Source: Amia ocellicauda (taxonomy: Eukaryota; Chordata; Actinopteri; Amiiformes; Amiidae). Taken from it: DNA of 64,000 nucleotides. Each line of letters starts with the position of its first letter. The first letter of the stretch is position 1. The stretch is taken from contig NC_089851.1 in assembly GCF_036373705.1 (NCBI RefSeq), positions 51,209,470 to 51,273,469 on the forward strand, in the 5' to 3' direction. This document shows, in pieces, positions 11,239 to 19,711 of the stretch. The notes beneath the pieces are model-generated. The model searched no databases, was not told where the DNA came from, and was given only the letters and a program-made list of their open reading frames with translations. Made by a program: the position numbers and the translations under genes.

Positions 11239-11271
11239 TAGGCTTCCAGGTCCAGGATGCCTGGAAGCCTA
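11239..11271. repeat. Perfect 12-bp hairpin at the head of a (TTA)n-associated interspersed repeat
   Basis: TAGGCTTCCAGG and CCTGGAAGCCTA form a perfect stem around a 9-base loop. The segment is followed by TTGTTGTGTAAGGATTATTATT. A similar 'GCCTGGAAGCCTATTG' plus TTA-run motif is common in fish genomes, so it is probably the end of a non-autonomous element. Confidence 0.5.
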
Positions 11272-11284
11272 TTGTTGTGTAAGG

Positions 11285-11285
<1 letters not shown>

Positions 11286-11341
<56 letters not shown>

Positions 11342-11342
11342 T
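11286..11342. repeat. (TTA)n microsatellite
   Basis: About 19 uninterrupted ATT/TTA triplets directly follow the hairpin-bearing repeat. Confidence 0.95.
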
Positions 11343-11745
11343 TCTTCCGTCAGAATATTTTCAAATGCCTATAACTTTTGAACTGCTTGGTGAAAACTCA
11401 CCAAACTATGGTATGAGTGTAGGGGTCTATGGTATGGTCACTTGAATACAATATGTCACATGGTTTGGCAGCCATCTTGGATGTAGTCCAAAAAAATGGA
11501 CCGTTTTCAAATATCGTTTTATCAGGAATGGTAAAGAGTTGAGTTATGAAACTTTTTCTACATAGTATGCTTATGTAAATCCTTGATTTGGATATATCAA
11601 AAATATGATAAATCACATGGTGTGCTCACAATTTTCGATTATGCTGAAAACACTGGTATACAGCATCTGTGGACTGTTCTCTACAAATATTCTATAAGAA
11701 AAGTTCCTACATGAAGAAATATGGGCGCAATGAACAAATGTTTTA
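11343..11745. other. Tail of the (TTA)n-associated repeat and unassigned DNA
   Basis: TTCTTCCGTCAGAATATTTT and GCCTATAACTTTTGAACTGC look like the body of the same interspersed repeat. GGCAGCCATCTTGGATG near 11467 resembles the GCCATCTTGGATG clusters at 34.5 kb. No gene was found. Confidence 0.4.
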
Positions 11746-12128
11746 GACAAAAAGTCAAAACACGAAAATACAAGTTATTAAAATAAATACATGAAAATGG
11801 ACAGTGGTACGAGGGCAATGACATTGCTGGATCTATAGTGTTGGGTTATTCCTTTAATTTGAAAGTAATTTCAAACTGAGATCACAACGAGTGCATGACT
11901 TCCTGTTAATATCATGACAACGATGCAACAAGGGGGGGGAATTTGTGCTCTTCTCTTTCAGTGAAATCATAACTTATGGTGACATGTTATATACTGAACA
12001 ATGCAGAATCACTGGCTCTATAAAGTAGAGTTGAAAGGGTGAACATTAGACGTGTACTGTGCGAGCTACACCCAAAAATACGGACCTACTCTGTCTTTGG
12101 CATGTACATTGTAACAGCAAAAGACTAA
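11746..12128. repeat. R1 repeat, copy C, cut by Harbinger insertion
   Basis: The copy runs in the same order as copy A and stops at GCAAAAGACTAA (12128), where the Harbinger terminus begins. The missing continuation, CAGTCACTTGCAACAGTATT, resumes at 33121 on the far side of the element. The target duplication TAA is at 12126-12128 and 33111-33113. Confidence 0.75.
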
Positions 12129-12161
12129 GGGCAGGATTAAATCAAAAATGTTTGCGAGCGC
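12129..12161 (+). repeat. Harbinger left terminal inverted repeat
   Basis: It starts GGGCAGGATTAAATC and continues AAAAATGTTTGCGAGCGC. It pairs with the reverse complement of 33078-33110. Sub-terminal sequence is GC-rich with CGAGCGCG-like motifs at both ends. Confidence 0.85.
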
Positions 12162-12925
12162 GAAAAGTCCCAGAAGAGTCACAGGAGGGGATCTCGCAGC
12201 TCAGCTCCTCGCTGAATTAAATCTGAAATGTGCGGAGCTGCGAGCGGGAGGAGCCGGATTTTCTGGCGGGGTTTCTGGGGTGGGCGGGCGCGTGAGAGAA
12301 ATCGCGAGCCAATCACAGTGTCTGAAATCTGAGTGACAGCGAGGGCGCGAGAGCAGGACGTGCTGCGAGGAGAGCGATGCGTCGATAAAGCAGAGAAATC
12401 AAAACTGTGACCCGCCCGCTAATAGCAAACTACACAACTGTACTCAGTTGCGGCTTCATTGTCAGTAAGATGACACTTTCTTCTAACCATAAATGTAACC
12501 GCTGTGATGTACAGGTGTGTAGTTTGCTATTAGCGGGTGGGTCAAAGTTTTAATTTTATCCAGCCCCACGATAGCGCCTGAAGGTACAGCTCCACGCTGT
12601 AAATTGAAAGCATGAGTCTACCCGCTGAAACACAATTACAAACCTGTACTGTGTAGCGGCTAAAAAAGAGTAGGAGAAAATAATACAATAATAAAAACAA
12701 AGCCGCTCTTGATGACAGCTGTGTATTTTAAATTTTGTATGTCTTCGCAGACAACCTTATCCAGGCGTTATCTATAGCCGTGGATCAATGCTGGTATCTT
12801 CGGTTATATATGAATACCAGAAAAATGCAAGTCTCTTATTCAGGGACGCTTTAAATCAGCATTTATTTGTCATGTGCACTTTGTATTGTTCTGTTTTGTA
12901 AGATTGCCAATAAAAATATAAACAC

Positions 12926-12927
<2 letters not shown>
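12162..12927. other. Harbinger left sub-terminal region
   Basis: GC-rich near the end, then AT-rich. It contains the inverted repeat listed at 12408-12544. An open stretch at 12148-12336 is low-complexity (Ala, Gly, Arg) and is not regarded as a gene. Confidence 0.4.
12408..12544. repeat. Inverted repeat (about 30-bp arms) inside Harbinger left arm
   Basis: TGACCCGCCCGCTAATAGCA at 12408 is mirrored by TGCTATTAGCGGGTGGGTCA at 12525-12544, with arms extending through GTGTAGTTTGC. A diverged inverted copy of the segment from about 12390 to 12465 is at 13088-13150 (ATGAAGCCGCAACTGAGT in both). This may be a small nested element or a hairpin of the transposon. Confidence 0.65.

Positions 12928-12977
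<50 letters not shown>
12928..12977. repeat. (AAT)n microsatellite
   Basis: About 16 AAT triplets in a row, inside the Harbinger left arm. Confidence 0.95.
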
Positions 12978-12978
<1 letters not shown>

Positions 12979-13492
12979 TGTGTAGCGCGGTGTATTCAAT
13001 AAAAACTGACCCACTGGCTAATACAAAACTACTAAATGAAAATCATAGTGGTTACATTAATTATTAGAATAAACGATCAACTGAAGAATGAAGCCGCAAC
13101 TGAGTCCAGTTCTGTAGTTTTGTATTAGCAGCGGTCAAAGATTTGATTCAATCTGGCCCCTAGTTTGCCGGTATAATGTCGGTTGATGTGTGATTGTTCA
13201 CTGGATGTGTCCCATTGTGATATGTGGTTATGAAGCAAATATATATTTCATGGAGATATTGATATAAGTTGTTCGACTCCGAAATGACTTAGAATCGCTC
13301 ATTTTAGGTGTTTAATTTTCTACATTTTCTGGTGGAGGACCCCCAGACCCCCACCGTGAATCCCTCATTATGCCTCGCCCTCATTTTCCTGGCTACGCCA
13401 CTGATCCATACATAAATACTCTTTACAGTACACATTGTAATATGACAGTGTAATATAACTGTGTATATGTCAGTTGTATATATGTCAATCTA
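12978..13492. other. Harbinger left internal region, non-coding
   Basis: It holds the diverged inverted copy of the 12.4-kb hairpin sequence at 13088-13150. At 13336-13405 there is a segment (GGAGGACCCCCAGACCCCCA, then CCTGGCTACGCCACTGA) typical of the end of a fish non-autonomous DNA transposon. No open gene was seen. Confidence 0.45.
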
Positions 13493-13747
13493 CATCATTG
13501 ATTTTCCACAGTGCCAGCTGTGATAGCGTTGCTGATAGTGGCTTGGCGCTCCCACAATGTCCCCTACTGTAGTTTGAAAGGAGCCTGTAGCATATAGGCT
13601 AACGCGGCACATAATTGTCTCCACGGTAAGATGATGGTTGCGTGCAAATCTATTGTTCAATTTATCCTTCAGCAGGTGACACAATAACGATATGCTGTGT
13701 CTATCAAACCGATAATGTCTTATTAAAAGGTGATCGGAAGGTCTATA
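13493..13747 (-). pseudogene. HARBI1-like Harbinger transposase, N-terminal fragment
   Basis: The minus-strand translation HYRFDRHSISLLCHLL, then LTVETIMCRVSLYATGSFQT and VGDIVG follows the HARBI1 pattern YRF-R-SI-L--LL ... ALGFYTSGSFQ--VGD-IGISQAS. After GDIVG the homology shifts frame (QATISNAIT in the next frame), so one frameshift is visible. The DDE catalytic part is missing. The N-terminal end abuts the Tc1 insertion at 13760. It identifies the enclosing 21-kb element as Harbinger. Confidence 0.75.
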
Positions 13748-13759
13748 TATATATATATA

Positions 13760-14854
13760 CACTTACCTAAAGGATTATTAGGAACACCTGTTCAATTTCT
13801 CATTAATGCAATTATCTAACCAACCAATCACATGGCAGTTGCTTCAATGCATTTAGGGGTGTGGTCCTGGTCAAGACAATCTCCTGAACTCCAAACTGAA
13901 TGTCTGAATGGGAAAGAAAGGTGATTTAAGCAATTTTGAGCGTGACATGGTTGTTGGTGCCAGACGGGCCGGTCTGAGTATTTCACAATCTGCTCAGTTA
14001 CTGGGATTTTCACGCACAACCATTTCTAGGGTTTACAAAGAATGGTGTGAAAAGGGAAAAACATCCAGTATGCGGCAGTCCTGTGGGCGAAAATGCCTTG
14101 TTGATGCTAGAGGTCAGAGGAGAATGGGCCGACTGATTCAAGCTGATAGAAGAGCAACTTTGACTGAAATAACCACTCGTTACAACCGAGGTATGCAGCA
14201 AAGCATTTGTGAAGCCACAACACGTACAACCTTGAGGCGGATGGGCTACAACAGCAGAAGACCCCACCGGGTACCACTCATCTCCACTACAAATAGGAAA
14301 AAGAGGCTACAATTTGCACAAGCTCACCAAAATTGGACAGTTGAAGACTGGAAAAATGTTGCCTGGTCTGATGAGTCTCGATTTCTGTTGAGACATTCAG
14401 ATGGTAGAGTCAGAATTTGGCGTAAACAGAATGAGAACATGGATCCATCATGCCTTGTTACCACTGTGCAGGCTGGTGGTGGTGGTGTAATGGTGTGGGG
14501 GATGTTTTCTTGGCACACTTTAGGCCCCTTAGTGCCAATTGGGCATCGTTTAAATGCCACGGCCTACCTGAGCATTGTTTCTGACCATGTCCATCCCTTT
14601 ATGACCACCATGTACCCATCCTCTGATGGCTACTTCCAGCAGGATAATGCACCATGTCACAAAGGTCGAATCATTTCAAATTGGTTTCTTGAACATGACA
14701 ATGAGTTCACTGTACTAAACTGGCCCCCACAGTCACCAGATCTCAACCCAATAGAGCATCTTTGGGATGTGGTGGAACGGGAGCTTCGTGCCCTGGATGT
14801 GCATCCCACAAATCTCCATCAACAGCAAGATGCTATCCTATCAATATGGGCCAA
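13760..14854 (+). mobile_element. Tc1-like element, copy 1, 3' part lost at Polinton junction
   Basis: The left terminus CACTTACCTAAAGGATTATT follows a TA-rich target. The element is collinear with the complete copy at 30659-31879 until GGGCCA at 14853, where the sequence switches to the second Polinton. The last part of the transposase and the right inverted repeat are not found beyond the Polinton. Confidence 0.93.
13908..14854 (+). pseudogene. Tc1 transposase, truncated by Polinton insertion
   Basis: About 316 native residues from MGKKGDLSNFERDMVVGARR to AILSIWA, then a 13-residue tail read from Polinton DNA. The HTH domains (about residues 1-110), and the DDE residues in WSDESRF, QQDNAPCH and [12 protein letters not shown] are all present. 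The missing part is the last 30 or so residues. It differs from the complete copy at 30691-31731 by only a handful of residues, so the Tc1 burst is recent. Confidence 0.93.
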
Positions 14855-14981
14855 AGTAGATAGTAGGGTTTTTTGGGCGCGGCCTATTTTGTTATGACGT
14901 ATGCCCTAAGCTTATTAATATTCCTACGTCATAATTGGGGGGCGTGATTTTAGGTAGAGTTATTTCCTTAATTATTCCTAC

Positions 14982-15039
14982 GTCATATCCGTCAGAAAGT
15001 GTACACCCATAAAACCCTGAACAACAAGGCCACCCATAA
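14982..15039 (+). repeat. Polinton no. 2 inverted repeat, left arm segment
   Basis: GTCATATCCGTCAGAAAGTG and the following CATAAAACCCTGAACAACAA match the reverse complement of 30313-30371 with two or three differences. The left arm continues outward about 127 bp to the Tc1 junction, but the right arm does not show that outer part. Confidence 0.88.
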
Positions 15040-15083
15040 ATACCCCCACCCCTCTGAAGGCAACGCCCCGAAACTCTCCTCTC

Positions 15084-15090
15084 TATTTAA
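15084..15090 (+). promoter_or_regulatory. TATA-like box for left accessory gene A
   Basis: TATTTAA lies about 70 bp before the ATG at 15158, a plausible distance for a pol II core promoter. This is by sequence only. Confidence 0.45.
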
Positions 15091-15157
15091 GAAGCCGCGC
15101 TGCTTTTAGGCAATACCTCTTTAATTTTCAGCATCTGAAACATCCCGCTTCTTCAAC

Positions 15158-15868
15158 ATGTCCAGCGACATCAACATGAAACCCCGCAAGAAACAATCCC
15201 GGGCAAGGGTTCCTGTACTCACCAATTTGAAGATTGAACGCTCCTGGGTGTTGTTCTGGGGGGCTCGACGGGGTTACCGCTTTGAAAGGGACCCCAGCTA
15301 TGTTGGAGTGGAGCTTTTTGCTTTGGGAGAGAAGGAGGGTACGTTGGAACCTTTTGAGACGGTAATTGAATACTCTTATGAGGACTGGTTGAAGGTGATG
15401 GCCTGGAGAGATCTGGGACTTGTGGATAAGACTCTAGAAGGCTTGCAAGAGGGTCCAAGAGAATGCGAAACGGAGTCTCCGACTCAGGGTTTTGAAAGGT
15501 GTGAATGGGAAAGCTTGCAGAACTACGGTAGAGTGGTGAAGAGTCTATCTCTAACTACAGATCGTAAGGTTTTGTTTAGCAGTACCCTGATTACACACCC
15601 TATTGAAGGGGGTGTGGAGGATCCAGAAAAACAGGTTACTGAAATTATGTTTGACGCCGTGGACTGGCCGTTCTTGAAAGAGGTCATAACCTGTATAAAT
15701 GACGGTTTTGACATCTTGACCAAATGTTCGCAACTGGATTCGGTTAGAAGGAGAATATGCTGGATTATGGATTATATATCCCCCTTGAAGGACGATGACG
15801 ATGATAAAACAGACGACGTGTGGGGTTTTGGAGGGGGGTCTGACGGCTCAGGGTCTACTCTCTTCTAA
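15158..15868 (+). CDS. Polinton left-arm accessory protein A, unknown function
   Basis: A whole-looking frame of 236 residues. The N-terminus is basic (KPRKKQSRARVP). The middle has IERSWVLFWGARRGYRFERD and a Tyr/Trp-rich YSYEDWLKVMAWRDLG segment. The C-terminus is acidic and Gly-rich (DDDDDKTDDVWGFGGG). No LxCxE Rb-binding motif and no clear zinc motif were seen. In adintoviruses this end of the genome carries fast-evolving host-interaction genes, so a regulatory or host-modifying role is a guess by position. I do not recognise the family. Confidence 0.6.
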   Translation: MSSDINMKPRKKQSRARVPVLTNLKIERSWVLFWGARRGYRFERDPSYVGVELFALGEKEGTLEPFETVIEYSYEDWLKVMAWRDLGLVDKTLEGLQEGPRECETESPTQGFERCEWESLQNYGRVVKSLSLTTDRKVLFSSTLITHPIEGGVEDPEKQVTEIMFDAVDWPFLKEVITCINDGFDILTKCSQLDSVRRRICWIMDYISPLKDDDDDKTDDVWGFGGGSDGSGSTLF

Positions 15869-15900
15869 GAGGACGGTGTGTCGTGACGTAGTGAAGAGAT

Positions 15901-15908
15901 AGGATAAA
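15901..15908 (+). promoter_or_regulatory. TATA-like box for accessory gene B
   Basis: AGGATAAAAGGC is about 40 bp before the ATG at 15947. The match is weak but well placed. Confidence 0.35.
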
Positions 15909-15946
15909 AGGCGCAACAATTCATTCATGGTTTAAAATTAAAGAGA

Positions 15947-16624
15947 ATGTCTTACCCGAAAACTGCAGACATCGACAGGCTCTACAGGCCTCTTCAAACC
16001 CGGGATCTCCCCTGGTTCTATTCCCCAGATTTTGTATACACTCCGGAACCCTCTGACTGCGGTTACCCTCCAAGACCTCAGACCCCGGTCCCTCAGGACG
16101 AAACAGCATGCGGTGCGATGGATGTCCAAATGAGTCTCGGTGATCCCCAGCCTCTGGAGCTCATGGAGGGCCTCGATTTTGCCGAATTGTCTACCGTCTG
16201 TGCGTCTCAGGAGGGGGTCAGTCCAATGGATGTAGAAACACCCCACAAACCACCAGGCGACCCAATGAGCATCGGACTGTCCCGGGGGCGTGATGAAGAC
16301 GCAGGATTTATGCCCGGGGTATGTGACCAAGTAAGCAGAGTGGTTAAAAGCACCCTGGTGTATATTCTGAGTGCTCTCATCGACCGAGCTCTGAAAGAAG
16401 TCTGTCGGGGGTGTGAAGTGAATCACCCCAGTCAGTTGAGACACAGTTGTTTGTTTGAACCAGACCGTTACTATTTCCTGTTCTATTTCAACGTGTTTTA
16501 CAGAACACTGAACAAACCGTGGCTGAAACCGGCACTAATCAAGGTGCTGTCTTACTCCCACATACATGTCACTGCGGGACAAGTCCAGAAAATCATAGAT
16601 GAGATTTTGCTGGAGCTGAAATAG
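15947..16624 (+). CDS. Polinton left-arm accessory protein B with Cys/His motif
   Basis: 225 residues. The first 100 are Pro-rich and acidic (TPEPSDCGYPPRPQTPVPQD, then PMDVETPHKPP), which suggests disorder. Around residues 150-165 there is CRGCEVNHPSQLRHSC, a C-x2-C-x3-H-x5-H-x-C arrangement that could bind zinc, followed by an aromatic, helical stretch (DRYYFLFYFNVFYRTLN). The layout recalls accessory proteins of small aquatic-animal DNA viruses, from memory and not certain. An acidic stretch (GSDEEFDIYATDSDSD) follows in the next 170 bp in another frame. Confidence 0.55.
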   Translation: MSYPKTADIDRLYRPLQTRDLPWFYSPDFVYTPEPSDCGYPPRPQTPVPQDETACGAMDVQMSLGDPQPLELMEGLDFAELSTVCASQEGVSPMDVETPHKPPGDPMSIGLSRGRDEDAGFMPGVCDQVSRVVKSTLVYILSALIDRALKEVCRGCEVNHPSQLRHSCLFEPDRYYFLFYFNVFYRTLNKPWLKPALIKVLSYSHIHVTAGQVQKIIDEILLELK

Positions 16625-16803
16625 AGTTTATAATAGAGAAACTTGGTCAGCTGCTCAATGACCTGGATGAGCCGAGTAGAAAAACCGCTGGCAAGCTAAA
16701 AGCTTATTTCTTCCGTAAAGAAGTTAAAGCTGGGGGCAGCGACGAAGAATTCGACATCTACGCCACTGATTCAGACTCTGACCTGAACTAAGGGACTTTG
16801 AAC

Positions 16804-17310
16804 ATGGGGAATGTTCTGGACTGCTTCTTCAACTGGTTCTGTCATCAACACTTTGCAGCTAATCTGAGAGCGCTATTACACCATGTGCTTGACAGAAAAG
16901 TAGCCAACGCGAGCCTTTTCTCTACAGATTTAACCATCGATGAGGATCAACTTTCAAACCTGGAAAAGTTAATGGCTGCTGTAACAAAGACCGGTGGGTA
17001 CGAACACTGGGATGAAGCGCTCAAGGGGGCCAAGAATGATATTAGGCCATTTCATCAACATCTGTATGACCTTTTACTGAGTATGTTTAATACACCTCTG
17101 TTTACTTTTAAAATAGGCCATATTGTTGTTTTATTTACATATGTAACTGAGGTGTGTGCCTACAAGATAAAGAAACAAGTATTTGTTGATATAGATCAAG
17201 TAACCAATCATCTGATTTCTTTTTGTCTGGACCGTAGAAAAAATTGTTGTGTATGTTATACTTTTCTCAAATGTCTAAAAAGGGGTATCTGCTCTCCTGA
17301 AGTTGAATAA
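16804..17310 (+). CDS. Candidate viral Bcl-2-like protein of Polinton no. 2
   Basis: 168 residues from the ATG at 16804, open to the stop before 17310. The segment KIGHIVVLFTYVTEVCAYKI has the spacing and hydrophobic pattern of a BH1 region (compare N-W-G-R-I-V-A-L-F-x-F-x-x-x-L-C), and QVTNHLISFCLDRRKNCCVC resembles the helix that carries BH2. The length fits viral Bcl-2 proteins. Bcl-2 relatives are reported among adintovirus accessory genes, which makes an apoptosis-blocking role plausible. The canonical Asn-Trp-Gly-Arg core is not conserved (Phe-Lys-Ile-Gly-His), so this needs a structure-based test. There is no clear C-terminal membrane anchor. Confidence 0.45.
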   Translation: MGNVLDCFFNWFCHQHFAANLRALLHHVLDRKVANASLFSTDLTIDEDQLSNLEKLMAAVTKTGGYEHWDEALKGAKNDIRPFHQHLYDLLLSMFNTPLFTFKIGHIVVLFTYVTEVCAYKIKKQVFVDIDQVTNHLISFCLDRRKNCCVCYTFLKCLKRGICSPEVE

Positions 17311-17311
17311 A
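17306..17311 (+). terminator. AATAAA polyadenylation signal at the end of the accessory cluster
   Basis: AATAAA overlaps the stop codon of the Bcl-2-like gene and is followed by an AT-rich then GT-rich stretch (GTGTGGGTCTGTGTTG), as in animal poly(A) sites. Confidence 0.5.
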
Positions 17312-17366
17312 AAACCTTGTATAAAAACTTTGCACATAGTGTGGGTCTGTGTTGTTATTTGACAGA

Positions 17367-18452
17367 ATGACTCGGCAAGCTCCCCAAATGCAGGAACTAT
17401 ACTACAACCCAGCCAAAATTGGGGGTTTGGTGGGTAAGAAGGGTTTTCAAAGAGGACTCGCTGAGGCCGGAATGAAGGTTAATGATGTGGTTGTTTCAGA
17501 ATGGTTACGGGAACATACCTTACATAAACCTCTCAGGATTAACTTTAAAAGAAACCACGTATATGCAACTGACATAGACTCACAATGGCAAATGGATCTA
17601 GTCGATATGTCAAATTTATCAAAACAAAACAATGGTCACAAATTTATGTTGATGTGTATCGATGTGTTATCAAAATATGCCTGGGCTCGCATTCTACATA
17701 ATAAAACAGGTCGGGCGGTGACAAGGGCCTTCGAGGATATATTGTCCCAGGGTCGATGTCCTAAAAAACTGCAGACTGATAAAGGAAAAGAGTTTCTCAA
17801 CAGAGAATTTCAGAATCTACTGAAGAGACACAAAATACATCATTTCACCACCGGTAATGAGCTTAAGGCATCGGTAGTGGAGAGGTTTAACCGCACCATA
17901 AAGACCAAAATGTGGAGATATTTTACAGCGGTCAACACGTTCAAGTATTTTGATAAAGTTCAGGATTTTATCGATGCTTACATATATCACATGTATCACA
18001 CCAGTATTAAAATGAAGCCTATAGATGTTGATCAAAGTAATTCTTTTAAGGTCTATAAAAATTTATACGGACCATTTATTAAGAAGGGAAAAACTACTTA
18101 TAAGTTCAACATCGGTGATGTGGTTCGCGTTTCAAAGCTAAGGAGTACTTTTGCCAAAGGTTATGAACAAACATTTTCTGACGAATATTTTACAGTTACC
18201 GAACAGTTGGCTAGAGACCCCCCCGTGTAACGGTTAAAAGACTATGACGGGGAGGATATAGAAGGAACGTTTTACGAAGCCGAGTTACAAAAAATGATTG
18301 TGGGTAAAGACAGTGTATACAGAGTTGAAAAGATATTAGCTGAAAAAACCAAGAACCGGAAAAAATATGTGTTGGTGAAATGGCTTGGATGGCCTGAAAA
18401 GTTCAATAGTTGGGTCCCGGAACAACAGGTTTGCGATATTCAATCCTTATAA
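17367..18452 (+). pseudogene. Polinton retroviral-like integrase with chromodomain (fossil)
   Basis: Seen in order: an N-terminal zinc-less region (YYNPAKIGGLVGKKGF), DIDSQWQMDLVDM, LMCIDVLSKYAWARIL, KLQTDKGKEFLN and ASVVERFNRTIKTKMWRYFT (rve core), an SH3-like FNIGDVVRVSKL segment, then a chromodomain-like YRVEKILAEKTKNRKK and YVLVKWLGWPEKFNSWVPEQ. It would insert the element into chromosomes with a 6-bp duplication. About one break is present. Confidence 0.9.
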
Positions 18453-18498
18453 CAACATGCCTGCGGGTGTGTTGGGGGCATTACTTTCGATACTCAAG

Positions 18499-19219
18499 AT
18501 GGAATCAGGAGGCTTCTACGTGACTCTACCCAGTAACGCCTCTCTCGATCTATATCCTAAAAATGAAATATCCAGTTACACGGTACAATTTGGAAAATCT
18601 ATAGATCTAAGGGGGTCGTTGGAAGTGGGGTTGGCGGAAATACAGTATCCTTACACTTGGGCTGTTTTACAAGATAAGGAGTCAATGGACATTCACGATA
18701 CAAGGAGGTTATTATGACAATGTGGATAAAATATTAGATGAGATGCATAAACAGTTCTCAGAAGGCACCCCCAACATCAAGCTATATTACAACCCTATTA
18801 AAAACAGAGTGTACAAGGTGTCAAAACCAGGTATTAGCATTCAAACCAGCGGCCAACTGGGGCGTATATTAGGGTTCTATTCTGACACAGAGAACAGGTT
18901 CTCAGAAGTGGTGGCCCCCTTCCCGGCTGACATCAGGGGCGGCTTTTACACTCTTTATGTGTATACGGATATCATAACCCACCAGAGGGTCGGGGATAGT
19001 TATGTCCCCCTTTTGAGAAATGTACTTATTAAAGGTAAAAGCAATGACATGGTCACAATTACTTATGACAAGCCACACTACGTACCAGTCTCAAAGACCC
19101 ACTTTGACAACATCACGATCGAAGTAAAATCGGATCAGAATATCAATGTACCCTTCCGCTTCGGTAAAGTTATTGTCAAACTACATTTTCGACCCCTGAG
19201 ACAGTGTGTACATTATTAA
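18499..19219 (+). pseudogene. Polinton penton-like minor capsid protein (fossil)
   Basis: Seen: GGFYVTLPSNASLDLYPKN, QFGKSIDLRGSLEVGLAEIQ, then LGRILGFYSDTEN, DIRGGFYTLYVYTDIITHQR and FGKVIVKLHFRPLR. The order matches 5421-6197 of the first element. The family forms a single jelly-roll vertex protein. About one break is present. Confidence 0.83.
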
Positions 19220-19220
19220 A

Positions 19221-19709
19221 ATGGCTACCTCGAGGGGTTATGTAGATCCTAGCGCCTATGTGGAATATTACAAGACGCAAGCCGGGAACGGCTTGCCCGG
19301 TTTTGTAGGAGCCCCCACAATGTATGGTGCTGGTCTAGGAGGACTCTTTCGTGGTCTCTTTAGAATGGCCGTACCCCTGCTTAAGAGAGGCTTTGCTATA
19401 GCCAGACCCCACTTGAAATCAGCGGCTAAAAACATTGTTAGTGACGTGTTCACCAATGTTATGAACCGGGCAGCTAGCCATGAGCATCAGGTGGGTTCGG
19501 GTCTCATGGTAATGGCGAGGAGGGGGGGTAAAAGAAGAAACAGCATGTGTCCACCAGGGCGACGAAGATCCGTGGCTAACAAAAAACGAAGAATCGCTCA
19601 TTCTCCAACATATCGTGGAAACACTCGGAGAAGGAAGCAGCACAAGAAAAAACCTGCAAAAAGAAAGTCTCAAAGAAAGACAAATAGAGCCTCAGGATAC
19701 ATCTTTTAA
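19221..19709 (+). CDS. Polinton basic minor capsid/core protein (pVI-like)
   Basis: 162 residues from the ATG at 19221. Seen: YYKTQAGNGLPGFVG near the start, a Gly/Leu amphipathic stretch (GLGGLFRGLFRMAVPLLKRG), a helical segment (RPHLKSAAKNIVSDVF) and a strongly basic tail. In adenovirus a protein of this make-up (pVI) lines the capsid, links it to DNA and lyses membranes with an amphipathic helix. The comparison is by layout. The gene looks whole and lies just after the penton-like gene and just before the major capsid gene. Confidence 0.7.
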   Translation: MATSRGYVDPSAYVEYYKTQAGNGLPGFVGAPTMYGAGLGGLFRGLFRMAVPLLKRGFAIARPHLKSAAKNIVSDVFTNVMNRAASHEHQVGSGLMVMARRGGKRRNSMCPPGRRRSVANKKRRIAHSPTYRGNTRRRKQHKKKPAKRKSQRKTNRASGYIF

Positions 19710-19711
19710 AC

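Noticed and set aside
11257-11445. Open frame with a run of about 20 Tyr residues
   Set aside because: It is a translation of the (TTA)n microsatellite.
12867-13067. Open frame with a poly-Asn run
   Set aside because: It is a translation of the (AAT)n microsatellite.
15158-16624. LxCxE-type Rb-binding oncoprotein in the Polinton left arm
   Set aside because: Several Cys-Glu neighbours were inspected (for example PRECETES and RCEWES), but none has Leu-x-Cys-x-Glu spacing.
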